From NCBI GenBank assembly GCA_001600415.1, contig BCJX01000005.1, positions 1,916,008-1,980,007 of the forward strand: DNA of 64,000 nt, in the 5' to 3' direction. Position 1 is the first letter of the stretch. Each line of letters starts with the position of its first letter. This stretch comes from Pascua guehoae. Its lineage: Eukaryota; Basidiomycota; Tremellomycetes; Trichosporonales; Trichosporonaceae. Below the pieces are notes generated by a model, which was not told the DNA's origin, did not search any database, and saw nothing but the letters and a program-made list of their open reading frames with translations. Positions 11,734 to 21,787 of this stretch are shown here, piece after piece. Position numbers and translations under genes: made by a program.

Positions 11734-11838
11734 GCAGGAGCTGGTGCAGGAGCTGGTGCAGGAGCTGGTGCAGGAGCTGGTGCAGGAGCTGGTGCAGGAG
11801 CTGGTGCAGGAGCTGGTGCAGGAGCTGGTGCAGGAGCT
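11734..11838. repeat. 12-bp minisatellite (GGAGCTGGTGCA unit, about 8-9 copies)
   Basis: Perfect or near-perfect head-to-tail repeats of a 12-base unit. Being a multiple of three, it leaves all frames open: Ala-Gly repeats in one frame, Gln-Glu-Leu-Val in another. No start, homology or splice context supports translation. It lies about 100 bases beyond the 3' end of the maleylacetate reductase gene. Confidence 0.9.
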
Positions 11839-11941
11839 ATTGCCGATGTCGGACCACTCCCGCGGCCTCCCTTACCTCGCACACCGTCTGCACCATTTCC
11901 GAACTCGTTACATGCTGCGGATGCTACAGACAAAAGAAATG

Positions 11942-13149
11942 CTAGACGTTTGTAAACGGCGGGTTGCCGGTAAAGGCGTTTTCGAGGAGGTTGAGGAGCT
12001 TTGCGCGCTCGAGGGGTGCGGGGTTGGGATACTGAGCCTTTGAGGCAATGTCAGCTGCCTTTTCGAGGTCGTCGTGCTTGAGACCGAGGCTTTCGAGGGT
12101 GGTGGGTGCGCCGAGTGTCTTTTCGAGGTCGTAGAATGCCTGGGCCGCGGGGCCGTCGTACTTGATTGCGTCTGAAATCTTCTTCATGACGTCCTGGGTC
12201 GCGGCGGTATTGTACGCCATGGCGTGGGGGAGGACGACGGTGTGTGTCTGGGCGTGGGGGAGGCCAAACGACCCGCCGAGCGTGTGGCACATTTTGTGGT
12301 GCAGGCCCATGCCAACGTTGCCGAGACAGACGCCCGCGGCGAACGCGCCCTGGAGGGCGTCGGCGCGCGCGTCGACGTCGTTGGGCGCGTCCTTGAGCCG
12401 GAGCAGCGCAGAGTACAGGTTTGCAATGCCCGAGAGCGCAATGCCCTCGATGAGCGGGTTGATCGACGTAGAGTAGAGCGCCTCGACGCAGTGCGCAATC
12501 GCATTCAGCCCAGACGTGTATGTCAGCTGCGCGGGCAGCGTGAGCGTCAGGTCGACATCGTACACAATCGTCGTCGGAAGAATCTTGGGGTCGGAGCGTG
12601 TCGTCTTGAGCTTGTTCACCGTCTCGCCCAGGATTGGCGTCGCTTCACTCCCCGCGTACGTTGTCGGCACCGCAATGTGCGGCACACCCGTACGGATAGA
12701 CAGCGCCTTGCCCAGCCCCACAGTCGACCCGCCCCCAATCGAAATCAGGCAGTCCGTGTTGACAGACTTTGCATACTCGAGCGCCTTGAGCGTTACGTCC
12801 TCGGGCGTGTGCATCACCGCGTCCGTGCAGCTGGGCGTTAGTAGGTACGACGTGAACATCCACGCCTCATTCTCCTCCTCCTCCTCCTCCCAGCAGACTC
12901 AAAAGGCACTTTGTGCCAACCACCCAACCAAGACCCGCCCCCTCCACCACTGTCCACTCACATGCCAACGACGAGGTCTCCGAGCGACGCCTTGATGGTG
13001 TTGGCAAGGCTGCGCTGCCGGTCCGTGTCCTCGGTCACGAGCAGGACATGCTTGACGTTGAGCCGAGCGACCTCTTCGGGAATCTTCTTGATCGTCCCCG
13101 ACCCAAAGACTGTACGGGGAATGTGGGCTTGGAACGTCCAGCTGCGCAT
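11942..13149 (-). CDS. Maleylacetate reductase (iron-type alcohol dehydrogenase family)
   Basis: Reduces maleylacetate to 3-oxoadipate with NAD(P)H, the second step of hydroxyquinol degradation. Two exons: 12962-13149 and 11942-12830, giving 358 residues, the usual size. The intron (131 nt) has donor GTGAGT and a textbook CTACTAAC branch just before CCCAG, joining GDLVVG to ICTDAVMHTPEDV. Motifs in order: an N-terminal SGTIKKIPEEV-type segment, the nucleotide-binding GGGSTVGLGKA, PTTYAGSEATPILGET, AIAHCVEALYS, and the His-rich GMGLHHKMCHTLGGSFGLPHAQTHTVVLPH. This combination is typical of maleylacetate reductases rather than general alcohol dehydrogenases. Divergent from the hydroxyquinol dioxygenase gene across about 1 kb. 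The Candida counterpart is called FRD1. Long ORFs on the opposite strand (for example 12224-12841) are shadows. Confidence 0.93.
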
Positions 13150-14171
13150 GGTGGATGTGGCTGGTGGTGGAGGGGGTAGTCGCGAGTGGTGAATACAGAG
13201 CGAGATGACAACGCTAAGAGCAGTGGTGCTGTTTAGAAATGTTCAAAGACTGAACAAATTGACCCAGACTACTGGTAGTGTCTGTTCAGGCCGGCTGATG
13301 ATGTTGATCCGGGCAATCTGGCCAATGTTATCTAGTGTGAGAGCAGTTAGTCATGCCCCGCGTTAGCACCAATACGCTACTGACGTACTTGACGCCGCCT
13401 TTGTCGGGCGAGCCGACAACCATGACCATACGAAGAGTGGAGGAGCGCACAAGCCCACGGGATTGCGGCGGTGAGAATGCCGCCAAACAAAAAATCCAGG
13501 GACGAGATCTTGGGTCGGCAAGCAATTGCAAGCAAGAACATGTCGCTCGACCAACCACATCTGCGATTCTACCTCTTGAACCTGTACCTGTTGGACCTGT
13601 TTGCATCAACGCAACCTTCGGCCCCAGAGCCGCACGGCCCACCAGATATCTGCAAACTTCGGAACCATCGCCTATTTCCAGATCGGTCCATTCTATCCCA
13701 CTGGTCCAAAAGTCGCCGCAGCCTGCCCCGCTCCAGTTCCCCGCCAGACACGCAGAGGCGCCAGAGGTGTCAGAGCACGCGCATGACGAGGCAGTGGCGC
13801 GGAAGTATGCTCCGCCTGACTGATTAGAGGATGCCTGTTGGCTGAGCCACTTGGACCGATGCCCATCCTCGTCGACGTGCCGGTCATTGCCGCAGCGCAA
13901 GGGGACACCACCTCGGGCCCCACGTCGTCCTCGGCATTTGCACAAACCCTCCGTCGATTGTGGTTTAGTCCGAGACGTCGTCAGACCACGTCCACTCCAT
14001 CGTACTACAAATGCAACGCGCGGTAGCGACCATGTCGACTTTTCCCACCACTCCCAAGTCCACTCTCCCAACCGTTCCAGTGACAGCGGCATTCACTTGA
14101 ACTCGCACAACACCAGGTCACCACCACTCCAACCTCCAGCTCCAGCTCCACGTTCCACGCTCCACACCACC
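13150..14171. promoter_or_regulatory. Divergent promoter region between maleylacetate reductase and hydroxyquinol dioxygenase
   Basis: About 1 kb separates two start codons pointing away from each other, so the promoters of two consecutive pathway enzymes lie here. Short ORFs in it show no family resemblance. Just before the dioxygenase ATG there is a pyrimidine-rich, CA-rich leader (about 14100-14171). No specific activator site could be assigned by eye. Confidence 0.55.
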
Positions 14172-15610
14172 ATGCCAAAGGTCTCTGATGTCCCCCACAT
14201 GGGCAAGGCGATTGTCGAGGCGATTGAGCGCGGCGCGCCCGACGTCGACCTCGACGAGCTCCCCAAGCTCCAGGACATGTCGCCAGACAAGCTCACTGAA
14301 AACGTCATTGCCATCAACAGCCGGACACCCAACCCGCGCATGAAGTACCTCATGGAGGAGCTCGTCAAGTCGCTCCACACCTATGTCAAGGAGACGTCGC
14401 TCACGACCGAGGAGTGGATGTGAGTGCTGAGTGTTGGGCGGGTGGGGGATCTGGGGATCTGGGTATGGGCACTACCAGCGCCGGGCCGCCGGCTCGGAGC
14501 ACGCCGGCACCCCCCGGCAACGGCCTGTGCGCACACTTCAACACATGGCACACTGTAAACATGTCAACAAACTGACCACCCCCCGCAGGGCGACGATCCA
14601 GTTCCTCACGCAGACGGGCCAGATGTGCACGGACATTCGCCAAGAGTTTATCCTCCTGAGCGACATGCTGGGCGTCTCTGCGCTCGTCGACACGATCAAC
14701 CACCCCAAGCCCGAGGGGGCGACCGAGTCGACTGTCCTGGGGCCGTTCTTTGTCGAGGACGCGCAGACGATTGAGAATGGAGAGTCCATCTCGTCCGAGG
14801 GAAAGGGCGACTATATGATTGTCCGCGGGCGCGTGACCGACCTCAAGGGCAACCCCGTCAAGAACTGTCTCATTGAGACATGGGAGACTGTGAGTGGCGG
14901 TGTGTGGTGGTGGTGTTGGTGGTGGTTGTGGTGGTGTAGATGGTGATGGTGTAGACGGCGGCGGTGGTCGGGAATGGCTTTCGTGTTGCAAGAGTGTCGG
15001 CGGCGAGTGAGACCTGCTCGAGGGCCGCGCAACCACCTCTTGCACGACTTGTGTCGCCTCGGTTGTGGCCAACGAACAAAGACTCACCAATCGCTCCAAT
15101 GCTGACCGTACTCAGGACCAGGAGGGCTTCTACGACACGCAGTACATTGAGGGCAAGGGCTACGTCCAGGACTGCCGTGGACGGCTCTACACCAACGACA
15201 AGGGCGAGTACACGTTCCGCTGCGTCGTCCCCGTCCCCTACCCGATCCCCAACGACGGCCCCGTCGGCAAGCTGCTGCGCAAGATGGGCCGCCACGTCTT
15301 CCGCCCGTCGCACCTGCACATGATGTTCCAGGCCGAGGGCTACGAAGAGCTCATCACCTCGCTCTACTTTGAAGGCGACATTTTCCTCTCGTCGGACGCC
15401 GTGTTTGGCGTAAAGTCGTCGCTGGTCGTCGACCCCAAAAAGGTCGACGACGAGGCCGAGGCGAAGAAGCTTGGTTTCAAAAAGGCGCCGTTCTACGAGG
15501 TTGACCGCGACTTTGTCCTCCTCACCACTCCCGAGGCAAAGGAGTACCTCGACAAGACGCGCAAGGAGCGCGAGGAGCAGATTGCAAAGGCCAAGGCGGC
15601 CAAGGCATAG
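14172..15610 (+). CDS. Hydroxyquinol 1,2-dioxygenase (intradiol ring-cleavage)
   Basis: Fe(III) enzyme that opens 1,2,4-trihydroxybenzene to maleylacetate. Exons 14172-14419, 14589-14889, 15116-15610 give 347 residues. An N-terminal helical linker domain is followed by the intradiol core: TESTVLGPFFVEDA, the Tyr of EGFYD, the Tyr of VPVPYPIPNDGPVG, and the two His of FRPSHLHMM, the four expected iron ligands. The YPIPNDGPVG and FRPSHLHM blocks favour hydroxyquinol or chlorocatechol-type over plain catechol dioxygenases. The C-terminus is an extra basic coiled helix ending KAKAAKA. Codon usage is strongly GC3-biased, suggesting good expression. In Candida the equivalent is called HDX1. Catechol 1,2-dioxygenase is the main alternative but is less likely next to maleylacetate reductase. 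Confidence 0.94.
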
Positions 15611-16638
15611 GTCAATGTGGTTTTGTGTGTATTGTAGTAGGATACGACCCGTACGAGTCGGCATTGTGGGATGAAGTCGCAGTCACTAGTGCAGATGCGT
15701 CGAGTGTTCGCAAAGTTGACCCTACTCACGTTGACAATCATGAATCATCTACATTGTCAATCATTTGACGATCACTCGCGACGATCATCGGTGCGGACGA
15801 TCACACACGTTGGCGACCACCCACACCATACAAATTGACAATCATTTAAACATGTCATAGTCCATCCCTTGGGTTGTCCTTCTCCCCTCTCCTCAGCCAA
15901 CCCTCTCCTCACCCAGGCGAAACGCCACGTTCCTCTCAGCTACCCGCACTCCCATCGTGGCTCTTCATGCACCACCAGGACGTCCCCCCGGTCATTGACA
16001 GAGTCGACTGTGGCTTGCAGAGGAAAGAATGCCACGAGTAGCCCATGTCAGTCGACGCCACGGCATTCAACACGGTGTTCAGCCCAGATACCCAGATACT
16101 GCAGTTGGTCACAGTCACGGCAATGCCGTCAGCACAAACTGCAAATCACATGCAACTTTCTCTTCCCCAGACATTGCCAGCCTGTCGATGTCTCACCCAA
16201 TGCTTATTTCCACCACATGAGTCACCATAAGCGGCTCCCAGACGTGGGGAGACCGCAGATTTGGAACTCGACTCTCGGTCCTGCCATCGAAGAATTCATT
16301 GCGAGGCCACTGTTTGGTCGTTGGGGCTGCCTTGTGTCTTTCGACTGGACCTTGCGGGTGTGCGTGGGTACGACCTTGGCTGGCGTCCAGCTGGCGATGC
16401 CGACGAGTTGTCCATCAGCAAGGCGACTCTACAAGGCGACTCTACATGCAATGAAACCAGCAAACGAGACGCCCGCCATGGGCAATATTGTACCGACGCC
16501 TGGCGACGGATGCAAATAAGCGCCACACGTCAGCATCCCAACCCCAACACTCCCATCCCTCTCACCATCATCATTCGCACCACCACTGCGACTCCCCATC
16601 ACAACGCCGCCAGCCACTGCCACACAGCCTCGTCGCCT
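15611..16638. other. Intergenic region with TGACAATCAT-type motif cluster
   Basis: No gene was recognised. From 15716 to 15850 the words TGACAATCAT or GACGATCA recur about six times in both orientations, downstream of the dioxygenase gene. The rest has only short shadow ORFs. Confidence 0.45.
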
Positions 16639-16714
16639 GTGAGTACCAAAATAGGGGGAAAGTCTGCCAAAGTCTGTTATCGTGCTACACTCCTTGCTGA
16701 CTCTGACTTTGCAG
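16639..16714 (+). other. Probable 5' UTR intron of the small basic protein gene
   Basis: A 76-base segment with donor GTGAGT, two CTGAC branch-like words, and acceptor TTTGCAG, ending eight bases before an ATG. This is the normal intron grammar of the window, placed in the leader. Confidence 0.55.
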
Positions 16715-16722
16715 CCGTCGCC

Positions 16723-17115
16723 ATGGCCAGTTCCAAGAACGCAAAGGCCAAAGCGGCCAAGAAGGCATACCGCAAACGGCGGGCCGAGGAGAAGAAGGAA
16801 GAGCAGAGGGCAGAGGGCGAGTCGGCCATGCGGCCGCGCGACAAGGCATACTTTGACAAGATCAAGCACTTCAAGCAGCGTGGGGCCACAGATGCTGCTG
16901 CTGGCAAGCAAGAAGTGGGTGGTGGCGTTGCCGAGCATGCCGAGCGATGCGATGGTGGCGGCGCGCGGACTGCTTGGCGGTTGGGGTGCCTGGCAAACAG
17001 CTGGCAGTTGGACGATGTGACCGACAGCGGTACAATAGTCCATGCATTGGACTTGTTCTCTCTATCTCTCTTGTCCATTCACTCGTCAAACACTCTCTCT
17101 TTTCCATCACAATGA
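16723..17115 (+). CDS. Small Lys/Arg/Glu-rich protein of unknown function
   Basis: Starts MASSKNAKAKAAKKAYRKRR and continues as a highly charged helix (EEKKEEQRAEGE, then RPRDKAYFDKIKHFKQRG). The first 64 or so residues look coding. The remaining part to the TGA at 17113-17115 has weaker codon bias and may be unspliced intron or leader of the next gene. The stop overlaps the next gene's start (ATGA at 17112-17115). It could instead be a 5' exon or upstream ORF of that membrane protein gene. Function not recognised; the charge pattern would suit nucleic-acid or ribosome binding, which is only a guess. Confidence 0.5.
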   Translation: MASSKNAKAKAAKKAYRKRRAEEKKEEQRAEGESAMRPRDKAYFDKIKHFKQRGATDAAAGKQEVGGGVAEHAERCDGGGARTAWRLGCLANSWQLDDVTDSGTIVHALDLFSLSLLSIHSSNTLSFPSQ

Positions 17116-18640
17116 CAGGCGACGACATACAACCAGTTAACACCAACATTGAGCTCCTTTGCGACGACCTGCGCGTTGCAGATCTCTACGCGACGAGCCC
17201 CGACTTGGCCTTGAATCTTCCTCGGACGGACTGTGAAAAGGACCAAACAGACACTTTGGCAGGTTCCTCTGCGCTCGACACGGACCAAGTATCGTGGAAA
17301 CAAGCCTACGCCAAGGACGTGGTCAGCATTCTCGGACGTGCCGTTAGTACGAGGGACGCGGACGGACGTGCCAGGCTCGCGCTCGAGTGGATTGGGCTGC
17401 TGTATCGCACCGTCCAGGCGCAGCGGACCAAGTTCAATGCGAGCCGCGAGGTCGTGTGGGCCATCAAGTGCCGGCCTCTCGAGGAGCACGCGCCACTCGT
17501 CGCAGAGTATAATGCCCTCAAGCGCACAGCAGCACGTGCGCTCCAGGTAGTCGCTCTTATCGATCGCGCAGCAGCGTCGACCGACAGGGCTGAGCGGGCC
17601 CAGCTCGCGTATGAGGTCTTCAATCGTGGTCTGAAAAGCCCGTCGGAACAAGTCGAGGCCGATAAGGTGGTTTTCTTTGCCCTCTTGTGCCGTCCACTCG
17701 AGGAGCGCACAGCACTCACTACCACGTTTAAAGACCTTGGCAACATTGCCCTCGAGGAGATCCGGGCGTCAAAAGGACGGAGGCGGCGAAAACGGCTGTT
17801 GATCGTGGCTGGTGAGTTGTAGCTGACTGCGGCCGCGGTAGAGGTGATTCTCTACGTGGCTGACACGCTCTCACACAGGCTATGCGGCTTTATGCATGGT
17901 TCTGTGGAGGTTCCGAGCCATGTCGTGGATATGCAGCTTGTGCGTCCAACTGTCGACGCTGGTGACATGTCTGCTCATGGCGCTGTGCACTGCGATTGTG
18001 GTGAGTGCGGCCGTGTCCCCCCACGCCATCTTGTCCATGCTGACAGTTCCAAAGGTCGTCTGCACAAACGACAGGACACCGGTGCCGGTAGGTTCCGATC
18101 CGTAACCAGTATCACCGGGACGGCGCAACTGACTAGGCCTGCAGGAAACACGCTTGTCGACGCGCGCGTATGACCTGCGCGAGGCCTTCTACACCATTTT
18201 CCCGAGCTTTCAAATCACCATGACCGGTGGTCTGAACCTCACGGTCGCAACCAAAAACATTTGGCCGTCCGACGAGTGGTATGGCGTGAGTGCGAGGTCG
18301 ACACTGGGCTGCATTTCAATAACCTCCCCGCCTGCCATTCTTCCAACACATGCCCTGACACTTGCAGTACCTCTTCAGCATCTTCACCCCTTGGATCCTG
18401 TTGGGCATCCCCGGCTGCGCCCTCTACACGTTCGTCACGTGCCCCGTGGTCCAAATCAACCTCTGGCGCCGCGCCCCCGAGGGCGCGCTCGCGCGCCCGT
18501 GGCCCGAGGCCGAGAAGAGCGAGAAGGAACGGGGCAGGGTGCGTGCCGAGTATCGCAAGCAATGGCGCATGTGGGTAAGGATGTGTGGCGCCATATCCTT
18601 TTCCTTTGGTCTGTTGTTTTGGGCCATGGGTCTCCCCTAG
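17112..18640 (+). CDS. Multi-spanning membrane protein of unknown function
   Basis: Exons 17112-17811, 17879-18000, 18055-18087, 18145-18285, 18368-18640 give about 422 residues. The first 230 residues are soluble and contain two similar blocks, each with a CRPLEE(H/R) motif (KCRPLEEHAPLV and LCRPLEERTALT), so the domain is internally duplicated. A basic stretch (GRRRRKRLL) leads into two hydrophobic segments around exon 2, an extracytosolic-looking loop (exons 3-4), a third segment (YLFSIFTPWILLGIPGCALY), a charged loop, and a fourth (ISFSFGLLFWAMGL) at the C-terminus. No known family was recognised. Exon 3 (33 nt) is small and its acceptor is the weaker of two choices. The 3' end is uncertain because coding-like sequence continues in another frame to 18846. 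Confidence 0.65.
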
Positions 18641-18846
18641 CGTATGTGGTGGGTTTCATTCTGTCTGTGTCGTGTGTCGCACTCGTTGCGGCCTTCAGTG
18701 GCTACCCCAGAAGCCTTGGGCTACCTCGCGCACGTCGCGGGCAAGCCGCCATGTCGAACGACACAAGGGGCGCCACCGACGAGCCCCACACGCCCAACCT
18801 CGACGCGTTCGACGATGACAAGTCGCGCGTCTCCGATATGGTCTGA
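18641..18846 (+). other. Coding-like segment in a different frame after the membrane protein stop
   Basis: In the frame ending TGA 18844-18846, a hydrophobic stretch (VVGFILSVSCVALVAA) is followed by an acidic GC3-biased tail (DEPHTPNLDAFDDDKSRV). It may be a missed last exon reached by an unrecognised splice, or a separate remnant. GTATGT at 18642 and CTTCAG at 18698 could be splice sites. Confidence 0.4.
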
Positions 18847-19307
18847 GGTCGCCTCTCCGCACCGCTTTGTCGCCACAGACCGACGTCAACGTTTGTATCT
18901 TTGCTTCAACCCGCGGGGCGACTCGGCGAGTCGCCAGCCACTGGACACTATTTACGATCATGTGTATTTTCTGCCCGCGCGTGGTCTGCATGCCTCGGGC
19001 GCTGGCGTGGGAAAATGTCCTGTGGGGGAAAAGAGAGTGGTAGCTTGTATGGGGACTGGACAGTGGTGGATTGCGCGTCGGTGGGCGGGGTATTGGTCGC
19101 CAGCGGTCCAGCGGCGTTCTTTCTAGTCTGCAACAATTGATCGTCTGTGGTTGCTCTTGTGCGTACCTCGCAGTGCGTCCCCTGCTCGTGACCACTAGTG
19201 ACCACTAGTGACCACTGCCTGCCCCACCACCCCGCTCAGATATCATAAGACCACGACAAAAGGGTCCCAGATGCGACAGGGCAAGAGCACTTGTGGCTCA
19301 AATACCT
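18847..19307. repeat. Intergenic region with short tandem repeat GACCACTAGT
   Basis: No gene was recognised. Near 19189-19217 the decamer GACCACTAGT or a close form is repeated three times in a row. Confidence 0.5.
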
Positions 19308-19390
19308 TCTCTGTTCGTATATCGGTTCAGTATGCTCGCTTGTCACTCGTGTGCGCGCGGGAGAGCGGAGTTCGACTCTCCGACAGAGAG
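19308..19390 (+). tRNA. tRNA-Asp (GTC) with 10-nt intron
   Basis: Acceptor TCTCTGT pairs with ACAGAGA. The T-arm CGGAG-TTCGACT-CTCCG is perfect. The anticodon stem CTCGC/GCGGG encloses TTGTCA...C with anticodon GTC. An intron (19346-19355) sits at the canonical position after base 37. The discriminator is G. Confidence 0.85.
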
Positions 19391-19941
19391 ATATCCTCTT
19401 TTTCCTCCGGTCTGGCTTCGTGTCTTGTAACGAGGGCAAATGTCCCAGTGGCCTGAGACTGTGACGGCCTCGGCACCTGCGTGGTATTGGTTAGTGCGGA
19501 GATCTCGGTTCCAAGCCCATGCTGGCGAACGGCCCATCCCAGGGGTCGATACGAATACATCTGGCGGCCGGCTTCTATCTGCGCCGTCCTCATCACTCTG
19601 CGTCCCCTTGTCCAGGGACCGGTGGGTTCTGTATGCGGCTCTGTACTACCCACATGAGCCAGCATCGTCGCCGCAGACTGTCGTGGGTCCTACCTGCTCC
19701 CTCTGTTGTTGGAGTCTGAGCTAGGGTGTCCTCGTCTCCACCGGTGCTGGGACGTGTGTCGCGTGCCGGTGCTTGATCGCGAGCTGGAGGAGGTTTGTGG
19801 CACCAGCTCGTGGCAGCGGTGGGGAGGGGGGTGTGGCGAGAGCGAGTGTGGTGAGAGCAAGAGAGCGGGCATAGAAGGGGGTTGCTGGGCTACATTCTAT
19901 CATGGAACGAGCCCGCAAGCCCACAAGCCCACACGAGATAC
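19391..19941. other. Intergenic region, nothing recognised
   Basis: Only ORFs without resemblance or bias on either strand. The following relic gene lacks its upstream parts here. Confidence 0.4.
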
Positions 19942-20142
19942 CCGTTCAAGTTTGTCCGCCTGGCCAAGGCTCGGTGGGAGGAAGTGGCACTCCATGCAGG
20001 CGCTAACAGCCATGGGCTGGCAGGCAAGCGCGTTGTCTTCTCCGACTCGCTCGACGTCGACCGCACCTTCAGCCTGGAGAAGGGGTGTGACGAGATTGGC
20101 CCGGCGGCCGCATTCGTCGGCACCTTCACAAACGAATTTAGG
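19942..20142 (+). pseudogene. Relic fragment of nicotinate phosphoribosyltransferase
   Basis: About 67 codons match the central region of fungal nicotinate phosphoribosyltransferase (NAD salvage): PFKFVRLAKARWEE, then GKRVVFSDSLDVDR, then EIGPAAAFVGTFTNEF. In the intact enzyme the last block normally has a Gly-Ile-Gly-Thr core before the TNDF-type end; here it is shortened. No N-terminal or C-terminal parts of the roughly 400-residue enzyme are visible on either side, and the frame closes at 20190. It is therefore a broken, probably non-functional leftover. Confidence 0.75.
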
Positions 20143-20189
20143 AACCGTCACAGTAGAAGGCAAGGCACCCAATGGCTAGAGCCCACTTG

Positions 20190-20270
20190 AACCTCGTCAA
20201 CACACCCAACGAGACACACCCAACAAGACACACCCAGCGAGACGCACCCAACGAGACACAGCCCAACCAA
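20190..20270. repeat. Degenerate tandem repeat (CACCCAACGAGACA-like, 4-5 copies)
   Basis: A unit of about 15-16 bases (variants of ACACACCCAACGAGAC) recurs head to tail just upstream of the tRNA-Met 3' end. Confidence 0.7.
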
Positions 20271-20283
20271 AAAAATACTCCAC

Positions 20284-20384
20284 TGTCCGAACCGAGAATC
20301 GAACTCGGGTTTTGGGATCGCTGCCTGGTTCCAGGCTCATACAGCGTATGAGACCCACGCCCTAACCGACTAGACTATTCAGAC
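20284..20384 (-). tRNA. tRNA-Met (CAT), elongator type, with 28-nt intron
   Basis: On the minus strand, acceptor GTCTGAA pairs with TTCGGAC (one T-G wobble), with discriminator A. The T-arm is CCGAG-TTCGATT-CTCGG. The anticodon arm TGGGT-CTCATA...A-TCCCA holds CAT, with the same 31/39 T-T mismatch seen in yeast elongator tRNA-Met. The intron occupies about 20319-20346. Confidence 0.8.
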
Positions 20385-21673
20385 GTGATGTCTGACCAGG
20401 CCGTGCAGTGGACCCGGCCGGGAGGGTGGAAATCACTCGAGTGTTGGCGGCATGGTGGCGGGTTCTTGGCGTGTGATTCGCGATGGACATTGCCGTGGGT
20501 AATGTATGACAAACGAGCAGGTGGCACGGTGTGAGTGTTACAGAGGGAAAGGAACGAGTGGCGCAGGGTGAGACTGGCTACATTCACCGGCTCAGATTCT
20601 GCCGCTGGGCGGCATCTATGCCCCGGCATCCCAGCATTCGCGTTCCTCTTGGACACCCTGCGTGACATGGTGCTCGTTGCTGCCCGTGGTGCGCCTAGGT
20701 GGGACACATGATAGATACTGCCAAGCACGATGGAGTACTGTCGAATTAGTCTTAAGATATTCGTTGCAGCGGCAGGATCAGAGCGAGCGAGCAGGGCAGG
20801 TAAGGGAGCGGCAGCTGCCACCGGGCCACGGACGAGTCGAGCGGGGGCTGGTGAGCAGAGATGAGTGGTGGAGAGGGGACGAGCAGGGAGGAACGCTGGA
20901 TGCGAGAGACGTCTGGGTATGACGGACCAAGGGGTTTTGCGGCCGTGTCGATCTGCGGGGAGTGTCGATGATCTGTACAAGGGTTGACCGAGTAACTGGC
21001 GACAACATGTCGCTGGTGAGAACGCGTCGGTTTGAGTTGTTTGGCCAGAGGCATCCGATACAGACAGGTATAACAGCCACGATCCACTTGCAGCCAACAA
21101 CAGTAAGGTCTGTCGCATGGCGCAGGAATGCCGAGGCATGCGGCTGTTCATGCTGCCGAGATGTAGGTCCAAACTGGCCGTTCAGTCTCGCCCTGCGCCA
21201 CCGGCCGACCTTTGTGGCCGAGGCTGTATACCGACAAAGCCTTGGTGCGCTCCGAGCAGGCGGTACGTACAAAATCTGACAAAACGGCTCACGATGGGCG
21301 AAGGGATGCCGAGGCATCAGACTCTATGCCTCTGCTGGAGTTTGGCGCTTTGCAGAGCGAGACAGTGTCATCCTGTGCCGCTCACTGTAGCCACCAAAAC
21401 GGTCCACGTACACATGGGGGTACAGTAGTACGCCACTTTGTTGCTGATGGCGCACGCGGACCCGTGGTGCTAGTGCCAAGCTTCCAACGCTAAGACATGA
21501 ATGGAATGTCGTTCTTTCTGCTTTTTATAGACTTCTCCAACTGGTTGGCTATCTACAAAAAGAGCCCACCACCAGGGACTACCTTCCGCTTCCCACTCTT
21601 GCCGTCCCAACTTCCACCCGCTCTGCCACTCGAACACCCGCGTTCTCGAGATCGTATGCATGCAAAAAGGATT
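20385..21673. other. Intergenic region, nothing recognised
   Basis: A 265-codon minus-strand ORF (20375-21172) runs into the tRNA-Met gene and has no protein resemblance. Nothing else supported. Confidence 0.4.
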
Positions 21674-21787
21674 AGCCCACTACAGGGGTCGAACCTGTGA
21701 CCTTGTCCTTACATCCGAACCGTTCGCCTCCCGAAGGAGGAACGATGAGATAGGAAAGACATATGATAACCACTACACAAAGCGGGC
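21674..21787 (-). tRNA. tRNA-Arg (CCT) with about 41-nt intron
   Basis: On the minus strand, acceptor GCCCGCT pairs with AGTGGGC (one G-T wobble). The T-arm is ACAGG-TTCGACC-CCTGT. The anticodon stem TGTCT/GGACA flanks TTCCTA...A, so the anticodon is CCT. The intron contains its own hairpin (CCTCC TTCG GGAGG). The discriminator is T, which is unusual and lowers confidence slightly. Confidence 0.75.

Noticed and set aside
11464..12043. Long plus-strand ORFs through the 12-bp minisatellite
   Set aside because: They stay open only because the repeat unit is a multiple of three; no start context, homology or coding bias outside the repeat.
12224..12841. Plus-strand ORF opposite maleylacetate reductase
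   Set aside because: Shadow of the biased codon usage of the real gene on the other strand.
20375..21172. 265-codon minus-strand ORF
   Set aside because: Overlaps the tRNA-Met gene and has no family resemblance or codon bias.
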